From Luteitalea pratensis (lineage in GTDB: Bacteria > Acidobacteriota > Vicinamibacteria > Vicinamibacterales > Vicinamibacteraceae): a DNA stretch of 64,000 nt. The notes below the pieces were generated by a model that ran no database searches, was not told where the DNA came from, and saw only the letters and a list, made by a program, of their open reading frames with translations. Made by a program: the position numbers and the translations under genes. The stretch covers positions 1,151,001 to 1,215,000 of the forward strand of contig NZ_CP015136.1 of NCBI RefSeq assembly GCF_001618865.1, given 5' to 3'. This document shows positions 1 through 8,394 of the stretch, piece by piece (position 1 is the first letter of the stretch; the number at the start of each line of letters is the position of its first letter).

Positions 1-64
1 CGAGTTCGCCACGCGCAACCGGCCAGGGCAGGTCCGCATCGTCGGGCGCTCTGTTGCTACCCAT
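1..64 (-). CDS. possible N-terminus of an unidentified protein, cut by the window edge
   Basis: An ATG at 64 opens a minus-strand frame that reads MGSNRAPDDADLPWPVARGE and runs off the left edge without a stop. It would lie 76 bases downstream of the zinc-peptidase gene on the same strand, so it could be the next gene of that cluster. There is no clear ribosome-binding site and too little sequence to recognise a family. Confidence 0.3.
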   Translation of the reverse strand, partial: MGSNRAPDDADLPWPVARGEL

Positions 65-140
65 GGTGAGTTCCAAGAGTATCTACCATCCGGGCCCCGA
101 GAAACAGGGGTGGGCGCACGCCGCACCGGCCACTGTCCCC

Positions 141-1940
141 TCAGGTCTTTTTCGACCGTTTGCGCGCGTGGAACCTGCGGATCACTGCGGCAGGCGACCA
201 TTCCTCCTGCTCGAACGCCTGGCGATACTCGGCAGCTGAGCGTTCCAGGAACGCGTCGGTCCGCTTGTGGCGATCCCACTTGCCGATGCCCTTGCCGATC
301 ACGAAGCGGACCTGGCCGTCGGCGTCCAGGACGACGGTCGAGCCGCCCAGGTACCATCGGCGCTCCTTTTTCGCGCGCTGTGTCACTTCCGCAACGATGT
401 GGAAGTCCAGGTCATCGTCAGGCGTGAGCCGCCGCAGCGTACGAATGGACTCGACGACGGGTTCGTCGTAGAGGACCCCACCGGAGCGTCCGGGAGGCAC
501 GAGGCCGAAATGCTTGTGGCGGTCGTCGCTGGTGACGTATCGCCCCAACGCGTTGGCTCGCTCGATCCTCTCCTCCTGGTCCGCGAACCAGCCTGGTTCG
601 AACCGATGACGCAGGTCCGCGAAGCTCAAGCCCTGGATCGGCGGCAGTGGCCTCTCCGGGCCCTTCCAGAGCAGCGCCTCCTCCGACAGGTCCGGCACGC
701 CAGGGACCGTGATGCCGTACCGGCGAAAGGCCATGACCAGGGCTTCGCGATACTGGTACGGATCGGCGGGTACCGTCACCCAGTCCGCGGTGACGAGCGC
801 ACGCAGGAACTCGCCGAACGTGATGTCCACCGGCGGGCAATAGTCGATCGCGCGGATGACGATGTTCAGGAACTGACCCGCCAGGTCGCGCGCGGCCGTC
901 GTCAGCAGATCAATCAGGTGGTCGCGCGAACCTGGGGACTGCTCGGCAATCTTCCGGAGGGTCCTGGTCTTGCTCTTGAAGATCCGGCTCATGGCCTCGA
1001 ACACGGCTGCGACCAGGACCGCGCCCAGATCGTGGTGCTCTTTCTTCGGGTTGTAGCGATCCTCCCTGGGCACCGGCGCATCGGCCGGTCCCTGGCGGTA
1101 CAGGACCTCGCGGAGCGGGGCCCGCCCATCACCGTCCGTGCGTCCCCACTGCTTCGCCATGTCGGTGAGCAGCGGAGCGTCGAGTGTCTGGTCCTTCGAC
1201 TCCTCGAGTCCACGCCGGACGACGTCCCTGTAGCGGAACCGCATGAGCAGGGCGACGAGATCGGCCAGCCCCTCGTGGAAGGCCGCCACGTCGGGATTGG
1301 ACGGACGCATCAGGTGCGGCCGCATGCCGTCGAGCATGGCATGCGAGGTCTCGTGCGCGATCACGTCGTGCGAGAGGCAGGTGAAGACGTAAGCGCCGGG
1401 TTGCGTGGTCCCCAGCGACCTGGCGGTCGACTTCACGTAACCGAAGCAGAGCGCGGCCTCGTCGGGCTCGTAGTACGCGTTGTCCTCGTGGTCCCAGTGC
1501 GGGCGGATCTCGATGCGTCCTCGCTCGGTCTTGCGGAGGACGGCAGGGGAGAACTCCGGAAGACGGCCGAGCGCCATGCGAAAGCGCTCGTAGGTGGACA
1601 TCGCGACCGCATAGGTCATCTGCTGCGCGAAGCGGGGATTCGTCGTGCTTGGGGCGAGTCCCTTGTCGACGGTGACGCGGAACTCATCGAGGTCGATGGG
1701 CGCCCACACGTCGCCCGTGGGCTTGTGGATATCCCGCACGACGAAGACGCTGCCGGTCGGTCCGGGCCCGACCGGTTCCCAGGGCAGCTCCATTTCGGCG
1801 ATGGCCCCGTCGGCTTTCGACGTCCCCGGGTCCTGCGTGTAGACGCGCAGCACGCGCTGCACCGGATCGTCGAGCTTCCGCCGGTACGGCTCGGGCCTGG
1901 CGTTCTGCAGGAGTCCCGATCCGAGGTTGAACGGGGCCAC
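141..1940 (-). CDS. putative zinc metallopeptidase (HETSH, gluzincin-like)
   Basis: A 599-residue protein when started at the GTG at 1940, one base after the TGA of the caspase-fusion gene, an arrangement that suggests translational coupling. An ATG at 2075 is also in frame but would overlap the upstream gene by 134 bases. No strong ribosome-binding site decides between them. Residues about 196-200 (from 1940) read HETSH, a HExxH zinc motif, and HEGLAD follows about 25 residues later, giving a likely third ligand Glu as in gluzincins. A basic segment ends the protein. There is no signal peptide or membrane helix, so it is probably cytoplasmic. The exact peptidase family is not recognised. Position directly behind a metacaspase-containing protein suggests a partner or a proteolytic effector; this is inference. 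Confidence 0.7.
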   Translation of the reverse strand: MAPFNLGSGLLQNARPEPYRRKLDDPVQRVLRVYTQDPGTSKADGAIAEMELPWEPVGPGPTGSVFVVRDIHKPTGDVWAPIDLDEFRVTVDKGLAPSTTNPRFAQQMTYAVAMSTYERFRMALGRLPEFSPAVLRKTERGRIEIRPHWDHEDNAYYEPDEAALCFGYVKSTARSLGTTQPGAYVFTCLSHDVIAHETSHAMLDGMRPHLMRPSNPDVAAFHEGLADLVALLMRFRYRDVVRRGLEESKDQTLDAPLLTDMAKQWGRTDGDGRAPLREVLYRQGPADAPVPREDRYNPKKEHHDLGAVLVAAVFEAMSRIFKSKTRTLRKIAEQSPGSRDHLIDLLTTAARDLAGQFLNIVIRAIDYCPPVDITFGEFLRALVTADWVTVPADPYQYREALVMAFRRYGITVPGVPDLSEEALLWKGPERPLPPIQGLSFADLRHRFEPGWFADQEERIERANALGRYVTSDDRHKHFGLVPPGRSGGVLYDEPVVESIRTLRRLTPDDDLDFHIVAEVTQRAKKERRWYLGGSTVVLDADGQVRFVIGKGIGKWDRHKRTDAFLERSAAEYRQAFEQEEWSPAAVIRRFHARKRSKKT

Positions 1941-1941
1941 G

Positions 1942-4833
1942 TCAACGTCCCAGGCGCTGACGCCAGTACGCCGCGCCCGCCTCGTGGATTTGCAGCCACC
2001 ATTCCGCCATTGCGCGCTCGTCCTGGGGTACACCGGCACCTGGCGCCTTTCCCCCCGGAACGACGTCGGCCGCATCCACCACGCCGCCAGCGCCGCCTTT
2101 GCCGGCGAGCAGGGGGAGTTGATCGAGGCCTGCGGGCAACCGCATCAGCCGCGGCGTCTGCGGACGGCCGAGGCCGATGACCTGCGTCGCGACCTCGCTG
2201 CCGTAGTCCTCGTTGGTCTGGCGGCGCGACACCGCCGAGGCGAGCGCGGCGGCTGCGATGCGCGTGAAGTGGCCCTGGCCGCCGGACTCATACGCGAACT
2301 GGTTGTCGAGGCAGGCTGCGAAATGGATGAGGCCGGGCAGCGACTCCTCCGCGTTGGTCGGATCGGTTGCCGGTGCGCGGGCGCGGAAGCGCCGGTGCGC
2401 CTCCTCGACAGCCGGGGTCAGCTGGAGAAACCGTCGTCGCTCGTCGTTGCGAGGCACGCTGCGGTCCAACGGCGCGAAGCGGCTATTCGTGCCGGAATGA
2501 CAGCAGTCCATGAGCAGGGTCAGCACGGCGCCGTCGGGCAGGCGGCGATACACGTCCGCGAGATCGTCATCCAGCAGCAGCGCGCCGCTGGTGTAGTCGA
2601 TCGGCACCAGCGCCTCGTCATAGCGATCGCTTTCGTCGCCGTTCAGATCTTCGGCTTGCGTGCCATGGCCGGAATACTGAAAGACGAGCGAGTCCCCGGG
2701 CCTGGCCGCGCCGACGAGCGTGTTGAGGGCATCGATCATCCGTTGCCGCGTGGCGTCGCGGTCCAGCACGGTGGTGACGTCGAAACGCAGTCCACGCAGC
2801 GCATCCGCCCAGGTCTGCGCGTCACGGACGCAACCGGCAAGCGGGCTCGTGGGGTAGCTGTCGATGCCGATGCAGAGCGCGCGCCGCGCGCCAGCCGTGG
2901 CTCGCGAGGCGGGAGCAGGAGAGGTCACCGGCCAGGCCGCCCGTCCTGCGTCGAAACCGGCGCCCAGCGCCCGCGACGACGCCTTGTCGCACTTCGTGTC
3001 CTTGATCGGGAATGCCACCGTCGTCGGCAGCCCCGCAATCGTCTCGAGCACCGAACGCATTGTCGCGTCGTCATTGTCGAAGCAGCCGTGCATCCGTGAG
3101 TGCGTCGCCGGGTTGTGCGGCTTGCCTTTCGCGTGCGAGAACTCCAGGCGGTGCGCGCCGGTCGGCTTGAAGAGACCCGTGATGCCGGTGTCGGTGCGGA
3201 ACCGCTCGTCGAGACCGAGGATGGCGGCCTTGTTCGTCTCCGGCTCGAAGGCATTGGACACGAGGTAGAGCAGCGACTTGCCGTAGACCGGGACGCCCAG
3301 CGGTTCGATGAGGTCGTCGTCCTTTTCGGCCTCTTCGTCCATCGTGTACATCTCGAATCGTGCGACCTTGCCGCTGGTGAGGTGGGGCACGACCATCTGT
3401 TTGAACAGATCGATGCGGACCGCCGGCGCGAGCAAGGCGAGGCTGTCGACCTGCATCGACGCATCGACCAGCGCCGGCACGAAGTGGCTGTGGAAGATCG
3501 CACCGGCGCTGTGGCCGACCGCGTGCAGTGTGATCGGCTTGCCGCCTGGTGGACTTGCGATCAGCGAGCGCAATGCCTGGGCGAAGATGCGCGCACCACC
3601 TGCCTCGCCGCCGCCTGCGTCAGTTGCGGACGACTTCAGGGCGTAGTCCTTCATGTCGTCCCAGAGGGGACGGGCGAGCGGGCGTGCGAAGCGTTCGAAG
3701 CGGCGGTCCCACCAGTCGCCGAGGCCGCGGCCGAGGCCGAGGCGGTTCTTGATCACCTCGAATGCGCCCGTCTCCCAAACGAAGTAGACCGGGTAGATGC
3801 CGTGACTCCGCCACCACGGGAACGCCGCGCGCGCGTAGTTCAGCGCCGACCGCTCATCGACCAGCCCGCCGTGGGCGTGCAGCATGAGGCGCGGTGAAGG
3901 GGTCGACTCGGCATAGCTCCTGATGCCCTCGATGATGTCGGCGATGGAGTGGTCGTCCATCTTGAACAGGCCGCGGCGCGAGAGCTTCCCCTGGCTCAGG
4001 TTGACGACGTGCGGACGCAGAACCAGCCATTCGTCCGCGTCCCGGCCGACGACAGCAGCCAGATCGTTTCGAGCGAAAGCACCGGCGCGGGTGGCCGCTT
4101 CGGCAGCGATGGCCCGAGCCGACGCACCGTCTTCAGGAATTTCCCGATCGTCGTAGCCGGCAGTGGGCTTGTCCACTGGCTCCGCAACATCGCGGCTGAC
4201 GAGATACTCGAGCGGCAGCGGCAGCGGTGTGGCAACGCTCGCTTTCGCCTTGCTGCGGGCGCCACTCCCCCCCGTCGCACGCGCACCGCTGGCAGGGGCG
4301 GCACGCAGCGACGCCAGCGCCTTGTCGATCTCGGTGACCAGCTGTTTCTTGTCGACCCCCGTCCCGGGACAGGTCTTGGGTGAGCCCAGCTCCCGGTGGA
4401 AGTGGACGTCCTTGGTACCGAGACCGCACTGGTCGAGGATCCCGGCGACGACCGCACACACGGCGGCGCGTTGCTCTCCGTCGAGGATGTCCTGTCCCGT
4501 GTCGAAGTCGCCGACCATCTCGATCATGAACGGCCCGGCGTCCGGCTTGCCGTTCCTGCCCTTCTGACTGGCCGGGGGCAGGTTCCAGTTCCGGCCCGTC
4601 CACGAGATGCCGAACGGATCGATCGTGAGATGCTGCGCGATGTCGTCCCACCCCAGCCCGATGTGGTAGTCCCGCATCGCCTGTACCGAAGCAACGCCCC
4701 GGAACTGTGACCGGTTGGGCCGCCATGTGTGGTGCAGGTGGACAGCGGTGATCTTCCTGCCAAGACCTGGGCGGACGGAGGCGAGGAGCGAGAGAAACTG
4801 ATCGGTGGTCAGGCGACGGATCTCTGGGCGCAT
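1942..4833 (-). CDS. three-domain protein: PGRP/amidase_2, alpha/beta-hydrolase, C14 metacaspase
   Basis: A 963-residue protein. ATG 4833 is chosen because GGAGG lies 8 bases upstream; longer in-frame starts lack this. Residues about 28-175 look like an N-acetylmuramoyl-L-alanine amidase/PGRP domain: LHHTW (33-37), HFHRE (144-148) and CPGTG (155-159) supply the usual zinc ligands. Residues about 265-620 contain HAHGG (319-323) and GHSAG (440-444), a lipase-like nucleophile elbow with Ser442. Residues 651-800 are a clear metacaspase p20 region: SGHG with His723, then DCCHSG with Cys778, and an acidic DLNGDESD stretch between them like the calcium site of type I metacaspases. No signal peptide is seen. 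Each domain is known alone. The combination, with a membrane protein upstream, a peptidase downstream and a TIR gene alongside, suggests a regulated suicide or defence effector (inference). Metacaspases normally cut after Arg or Lys. Confidence 0.85.
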   Translation of the reverse strand: MRPEIRRLTTDQFLSLLASVRPGLGRKITAVHLHHTWRPNRSQFRGVASVQAMRDYHIGLGWDDIAQHLTIDPFGISWTGRNWNLPPASQKGRNGKPDAGPFMIEMVGDFDTGQDILDGEQRAAVCAVVAGILDQCGLGTKDVHFHRELGSPKTCPGTGVDKKQLVTEIDKALASLRAAPASGARATGGSGARSKAKASVATPLPLPLEYLVSRDVAEPVDKPTAGYDDREIPEDGASARAIAAEAATRAGAFARNDLAAVVGRDADEWLVLRPHVVNLSQGKLSRRGLFKMDDHSIADIIEGIRSYAESTPSPRLMLHAHGGLVDERSALNYARAAFPWWRSHGIYPVYFVWETGAFEVIKNRLGLGRGLGDWWDRRFERFARPLARPLWDDMKDYALKSSATDAGGGEAGGARIFAQALRSLIASPPGGKPITLHAVGHSAGAIFHSHFVPALVDASMQVDSLALLAPAVRIDLFKQMVVPHLTSGKVARFEMYTMDEEAEKDDDLIEPLGVPVYGKSLLYLVSNAFEPETNKAAILGLDERFRTDTGITGLFKPTGAHRLEFSHAKGKPHNPATHSRMHGCFDNDDATMRSVLETIAGLPTTVAFPIKDTKCDKASSRALGAGFDAGRAAWPVTSPAPASRATAGARRALCIGIDSYPTSPLAGCVRDAQTWADALRGLRFDVTTVLDRDATRQRMIDALNTLVGAARPGDSLVFQYSGHGTQAEDLNGDESDRYDEALVPIDYTSGALLLDDDLADVYRRLPDGAVLTLLMDCCHSGTNSRFAPLDRSVPRNDERRRFLQLTPAVEEAHRRFRARAPATDPTNAEESLPGLIHFAACLDNQFAYESGGQGHFTRIAAAALASAVSRRQTNEDYGSEVATQVIGLGRPQTPRLMRLPAGLDQLPLLAGKGGAGGVVDAADVVPGGKAPGAGVPQDERAMAEWWLQIHEAGAAYWRQRLGR

Positions 4834-4935
4834 CGGGACAGCCTCCGGCGATCTGGACGGACAGATATGACGTTGTGCCAGAAAGCATATGCGAACAGGT
4901 AGTCGGTACGCAGGGCGCGTCGTCGCCACGACCGA

Positions 4936-6138
4936 CTACGTGACGTTGGTCGTCGTAATCGAATCTGACGCAGTCGTTGACTGCCGCTCCTGCCGCTGGG
5001 TGTCGTCCTTGGCCGCGAGCACTGAGCGTAGCTGCAGCAATTTGCCGAGCGCGCTGTACCAGAACGGCGCACCGAGGCTGAGCAACAACGCCGTGATCAG
5101 CATTCCGAGGATGCTCGACATCGAATAGCCACGCTGCCAATCCTCGAACGAGGACGGGAGCGAAACGATGCCGGCGACGTCGAGTGTCTGGCGCGACCAC
5201 GCGCGGGCTGCAGACGCGGGCGTTTCCTTCGGGGCACCGGTCGCTCCCTCACCGGTGGACGGTTGTCCAGCGGCGGGGGCGCCGGGCTCATCCGCGCTCC
5301 CCGTTGCGGGAGCCGTCGCGGTTTCGGCAGGATCGGACGGCGTCGTGGCGTCGGTACCAGCGTCCTTCGCGTCGGGAGGGGACGCCGCCGTGCTCCCTTC
5401 CGAAGCTGGCGTGTTCGATTCGGGCGGCGGCACGGATTTGGCTCGTTCCACAAGAGCCGCTACCAGCTCTGGATCGGCAGCGAGGCGGTTGACCAGCGCT
5501 GGCGTGTCCACCTGCAGGCCGAAGGCGACCAGGAATGCGGCCACGAACGTCACGGCGCGTGTGGACGCCGTGAACCGCTGCGACGTCCGATCCATGCTCT
5601 GGTCGAACCAGCCGTTGATCTTGGCGACGAGATCGCTGGGTGCGGCCTGGAGTACGGCCAGCGTCTGGCGAGTCGCGTGCGACAGCTCTGGCGACTTCTG
5701 CTCGAGTTGAAGGGCCAGCATCCGGATCTGTGCGAGCTTCGCGTTCGGGTCGCCGATACCGTTGTTTGCGAGCGCCGTGTTCAGCGCGGCGACGACATCG
5801 GGCTTCAGTGACGTCCCCCTCGCGCCGGCGGCGAATGCCATGAGCAGTTTGGTGAACTCTTCACGGTGTATGACGTTACCGAGACGGCGCGCGGAGGTAC
5901 CGACAACGCTCGAGCCGCTCACGAGGGGATGCCTGAGCACGGCGCCCGCGATGGCCCGGCTGTGCTCGGGACCGAGCGTCTCGTCCAGTTGCTGCAGCAG
6001 GTCCGTCAGGCCTTGTCGCAGGTGAGACCCGCGGCTGTTCACGATGCTCGTCAGCGCCTGTGTGATGACCGTCACGGCCATGCTGAGGGCGAGCAGCACG
6101 ACCACGAGACCAATGAGTACGTCCAGAGACTCCAGCAT
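4936..6138 (-). CDS. three-helix membrane protein with Pro/Ala/Thr-rich linker, unknown function
   Basis: A 400-residue protein from the ATG at 6138, which has GAGG 5 bases upstream; upstream in-frame codons give non-globular sequence. Helices are predicted from composition at residues about 5-30, 194-210 and 340-360. The first soluble segment (30-190) is mostly helical. A low-complexity linker rich in Pro, Ala, Thr, Gly and Ser occupies about 236-310. The last helix is followed by FWYSALGKLLQLRS and a polar tail. No catalytic motif is visible. It is transcribed 102 bases ahead of the amidase-hydrolase-caspase gene, so the two are probably co-expressed and the protein may be its membrane anchor, sensor or pore. 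Function is unknown. Confidence 0.75.
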   Translation of the reverse strand: MLESLDVLIGLVVVLLALSMAVTVITQALTSIVNSRGSHLRQGLTDLLQQLDETLGPEHSRAIAGAVLRHPLVSGSSVVGTSARRLGNVIHREEFTKLLMAFAAGARGTSLKPDVVAALNTALANNGIGDPNAKLAQIRMLALQLEQKSPELSHATRQTLAVLQAAPSDLVAKINGWFDQSMDRTSQRFTASTRAVTFVAAFLVAFGLQVDTPALVNRLAADPELVAALVERAKSVPPPESNTPASEGSTAASPPDAKDAGTDATTPSDPAETATAPATGSADEPGAPAAGQPSTGEGATGAPKETPASAARAWSRQTLDVAGIVSLPSSFEDWQRGYSMSSILGMLITALLLSLGAPFWYSALGKLLQLRSVLAAKDDTQRQERQSTTASDSITTTNVT

Positions 6139-6421
6139 CGCCACCTCGCGGAAGCCGGCGATCGCACCGGCTCGTCTATGAACGTCGAGCCCGCCATGGG
6201 CGTACAGGTCCTTGCGGCTGCCCCTGGTGCCGAAACCGTCGCCCGTCGGCCCAGCGGACGTGCGCGGACGTGTTTGGCACGCGTACCGAGAAGGTGACGC
6301 GCCACCTGCACGCCCGCCACCACACCTGTACGGTGAGCGTGCCGGGAGCGTCTTCCCAGAGAGGGTTTGGCCGCGACACGCGGCGGTACGATCCACGTCG
6401 CGCGCCGTCAAGGAGGTTCGC

Positions 6422-6886
6422 TTGGGTGACCGCAACCGACTGTTCATCAGCTACAGCCACCTCGACACCAAGTGGCTCGATGCCATCACCGAACAACTCG
6501 CCGTTCTTCAGGCAGAGGGGCTCGTCTCCATCTGCGACGATACGAAGCTGCAGGTCGGAGAGAACTGGTATGAGCAACTCAACGAGATCATGCTCGGCGC
6601 CAGGCTTGGACTGCTGCTGATCTCGGCTCCGTTCCTGAACTCGGAGTTTGTGCGCAAAGAGGAGGTCCCGCGTCTCTTCGATCAGCATGCAGCGGTCGGA
6701 ATGAAGATCTACCCTCTCCTTGTCGAGCCGTGCCCCTGGAAGCGTGTCGAATGGCTCGCCAGGCTGCAGCTACGACCGCAAGACGCCAGACGGGAGGCCA
6801 AGCCGCTCTCGACGTTCCAGGGGGCGGCGAGGAAGCAGAAGATTGTCGACGTCGCGTACGAAATCGCCACCCTCGTCCAGCAATGA
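6422..6886 (+). CDS. TIR-domain protein
   Basis: A 154-residue protein that is essentially one TIR domain. The start is the TTG at 6422, preceded by AAGGAGG with 5 bases spacing; this matches the beginning of the domain, and longer in-frame starts lack such a site. The first strand is RLFISYSH (residues 6-13), followed by the BB-loop region CDDTKLQVGENWYEQLNE (38-55) and GLLLISAPF. Bacterial TIR domains of this kind often cleave NAD+ or make cyclic ADP-ribose signals; E51 or E55 in the WYEQLNE helix could be the catalytic glutamate. No sensor domain is fused to it. It is divergent from the membrane protein and metacaspase genes, 283 bases away, which suggests a shared role in a stress or anti-phage response (inference). 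Confidence 0.85.
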   Translation: MGDRNRLFISYSHLDTKWLDAITEQLAVLQAEGLVSICDDTKLQVGENWYEQLNEIMLGARLGLLLISAPFLNSEFVRKEEVPRLFDQHAAVGMKIYPLLVEPCPWKRVEWLARLQLRPQDARREAKPLSTFQGAARKQKIVDVAYEIATLVQQ

Positions 6887-7391
6887 CGTGGCTCGCTCCT
6901 CAACCAACCGGAGTTGCCCGGCTTCCTCGCGCTGGTGAGGTTCTCCACCGGCCGCAACGTGGCCTGATACGTCGCCCTCCTGAGGCCCTGCCCGCGCCTT
7001 CCCGTTTCGGGCCAGTTGAGGTGTCCGAAAGGTCACGTCGCGACGTCCTCTCCTGATGCGATCACCGCAGGGCCGTCCCGGCGGGTGTGTGCCTCTGGAT
7101 GGTGAAGACGGCGCACGGGCTGACCACGCCCGGTCGCCTGGGAGCTTCGCGTGTCAACGTCCGGGCGACACCGGCCGCGTTCCGGCGGACGTGTGAGGAA
7201 GAACATGCCAAAGGCATTGCGCGTCAATGGAGTGCCCGACCTGAAGCCGGATGCGTCGCCGGGGACTTCGAGGTGGATGGCCCCCCTTGCCTTCAATGGC
7301 CGGCGCCGATAGCCGCCCGTTTCACAGCGATGTCACGCGCGGTCGAGGATGACGTACGGGATCACTGGCGCAGTCGGCCTGCCCCGGTGGG
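6887..7391. other. intergenic region without a supported gene
   Basis: This 505-base stretch follows the TIR gene and precedes the 3' end of a convergent hydrolase gene. The only candidate is a 35-codon frame at 7205-7312 (plus) beginning MPKALRVNGVPDLKPD with GAGGAAG upstream, which matches nothing I recognise. No terminator hairpin or repeat stands out. Confidence 0.4.
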
Positions 7392-8210
7392 TCAAGACCT
7401 CGTCGCAACTGTGGCCGTGACTGCGGCGGGCGTGTCCGCGTGCAGGAAGCGGAGGACCGACGCCACGTATTCCGCCGGTGCCGTGGTCATGCCCTCATGA
7501 GCCTGGCCTGCCAGAGTCTCGACGCGAGCGTCAGGCAGCACCGCGGCCAGTGCGTCGGTGACGTAGAACTCGCGCGGGCTCTCTGAGCCGACCTGGAGCA
7601 GGACGGGCACGCGCAGGTTACCGAACCGAGCGGCATCGAAGTCGTAGGCGCCCAGGGCCCGGAGATCCTCGAGTGATGCTCGAGCGTCGGCGACGATCGG
7701 CGGCCAGTCGTCCGAGGCGCGCACCGCATCGAGGTCCTCGCTTGGGACGTGGAGCACATTGGCGAAGAACGCATACGCGAGCTGATCCCAGGCGCCGGCT
7801 CCCGCAAGGGCCTCGAGCGCCGCAAACGCATCCGGCTGGATCAAGTGCGGCCACGCGGGCTCGTAGAGCACGAGTTTCGTGACGCGGTGAGGCTCGCGCG
7901 CCGCGGCGACCAGGGCACAATGCGCGCCGTACGAATGGCCAACCAAGGCCACGGGTTCGCCGGCGGCGCGAATGACCGCGAGGACGTCCTGTGCTTCGTC
8001 CGCCAGAGAGTGGCCCAACGTCGCCTCGGTCGCGCCACGGCCACGCCTCGCCACCGCGTGGACGCTGGCGTATCGCCGCAACTCGGGTGCGACCCGTGCC
8101 CAGTTGCTGTCGTGGTCGCTGAACGCGCCGTGGACGAGCAACAGCGGTGGACCGCTGCCCTCGACGGTATACGACACCTTTGATCCTGTGGCTGTGGGAA
8201 TGACCAGCAT
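7392..8210 (-). CDS. alpha/beta-hydrolase
   Basis: A 272-residue soluble alpha/beta-hydrolase fold protein. HGAF (27-30) forms the oxyanion region, VGHSYG (90-95) is the nucleophile elbow with Ser93, and AGQAHEG near residue 239 supplies the catalytic His. The acid residue is probably in the LLQVGSESP strand, where the usual Asp is replaced by Ser/Glu. Length fits esterases, epoxide hydrolases or lactonases; substrate cannot be told. It stands alone, divergent from the TolB/TPR gene, with 184 bases between the start codons for promoters. Confidence 0.85.
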   Translation of the reverse strand: MLVIPTATGSKVSYTVEGSGPPLLLVHGAFSDHDSNWARVAPELRRYASVHAVARRGRGATEATLGHSLADEAQDVLAVIRAAGEPVALVGHSYGAHCALVAAAREPHRVTKLVLYEPAWPHLIQPDAFAALEALAGAGAWDQLAYAFFANVLHVPSEDLDAVRASDDWPPIVADARASLEDLRALGAYDFDAARFGNLRVPVLLQVGSESPREFYVTDALAAVLPDARVETLAGQAHEGMTTAPAEYVASVLRFLHADTPAAVTATVATRS

Positions 8211-8394
8211 GGCACGCCTCCTCGCGATAAATGACCGTGTTGCGGTTGTCCGCGCCCGGTTCGACGAATGGTCGAGCCGGCCTGAGGTTCCGGATGCGCC
8301 GAGCTGGAATGGCGTTCGGCTGGCACCTCGGCGCCGTTCAATTCAAGGGCGTGAGTCCGCGCCTTCCGGTGTGAGGCGCGAGCGAGGGGGGCAC

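Noticed and set aside
267-2180. Long open frame on the plus strand opposite the zinc-peptidase gene
   Set aside because: High GC leaves long frames open opposite real genes. Its translation has no recognisable domain, whereas the minus strand has HETSH and HEGLAD motifs.
7205-7312. 35-codon frame MPKALRVNGVPDLKPD with GAGGAAG upstream
   Set aside because: Too short and without a recognisable family; noted only under the intergenic region.
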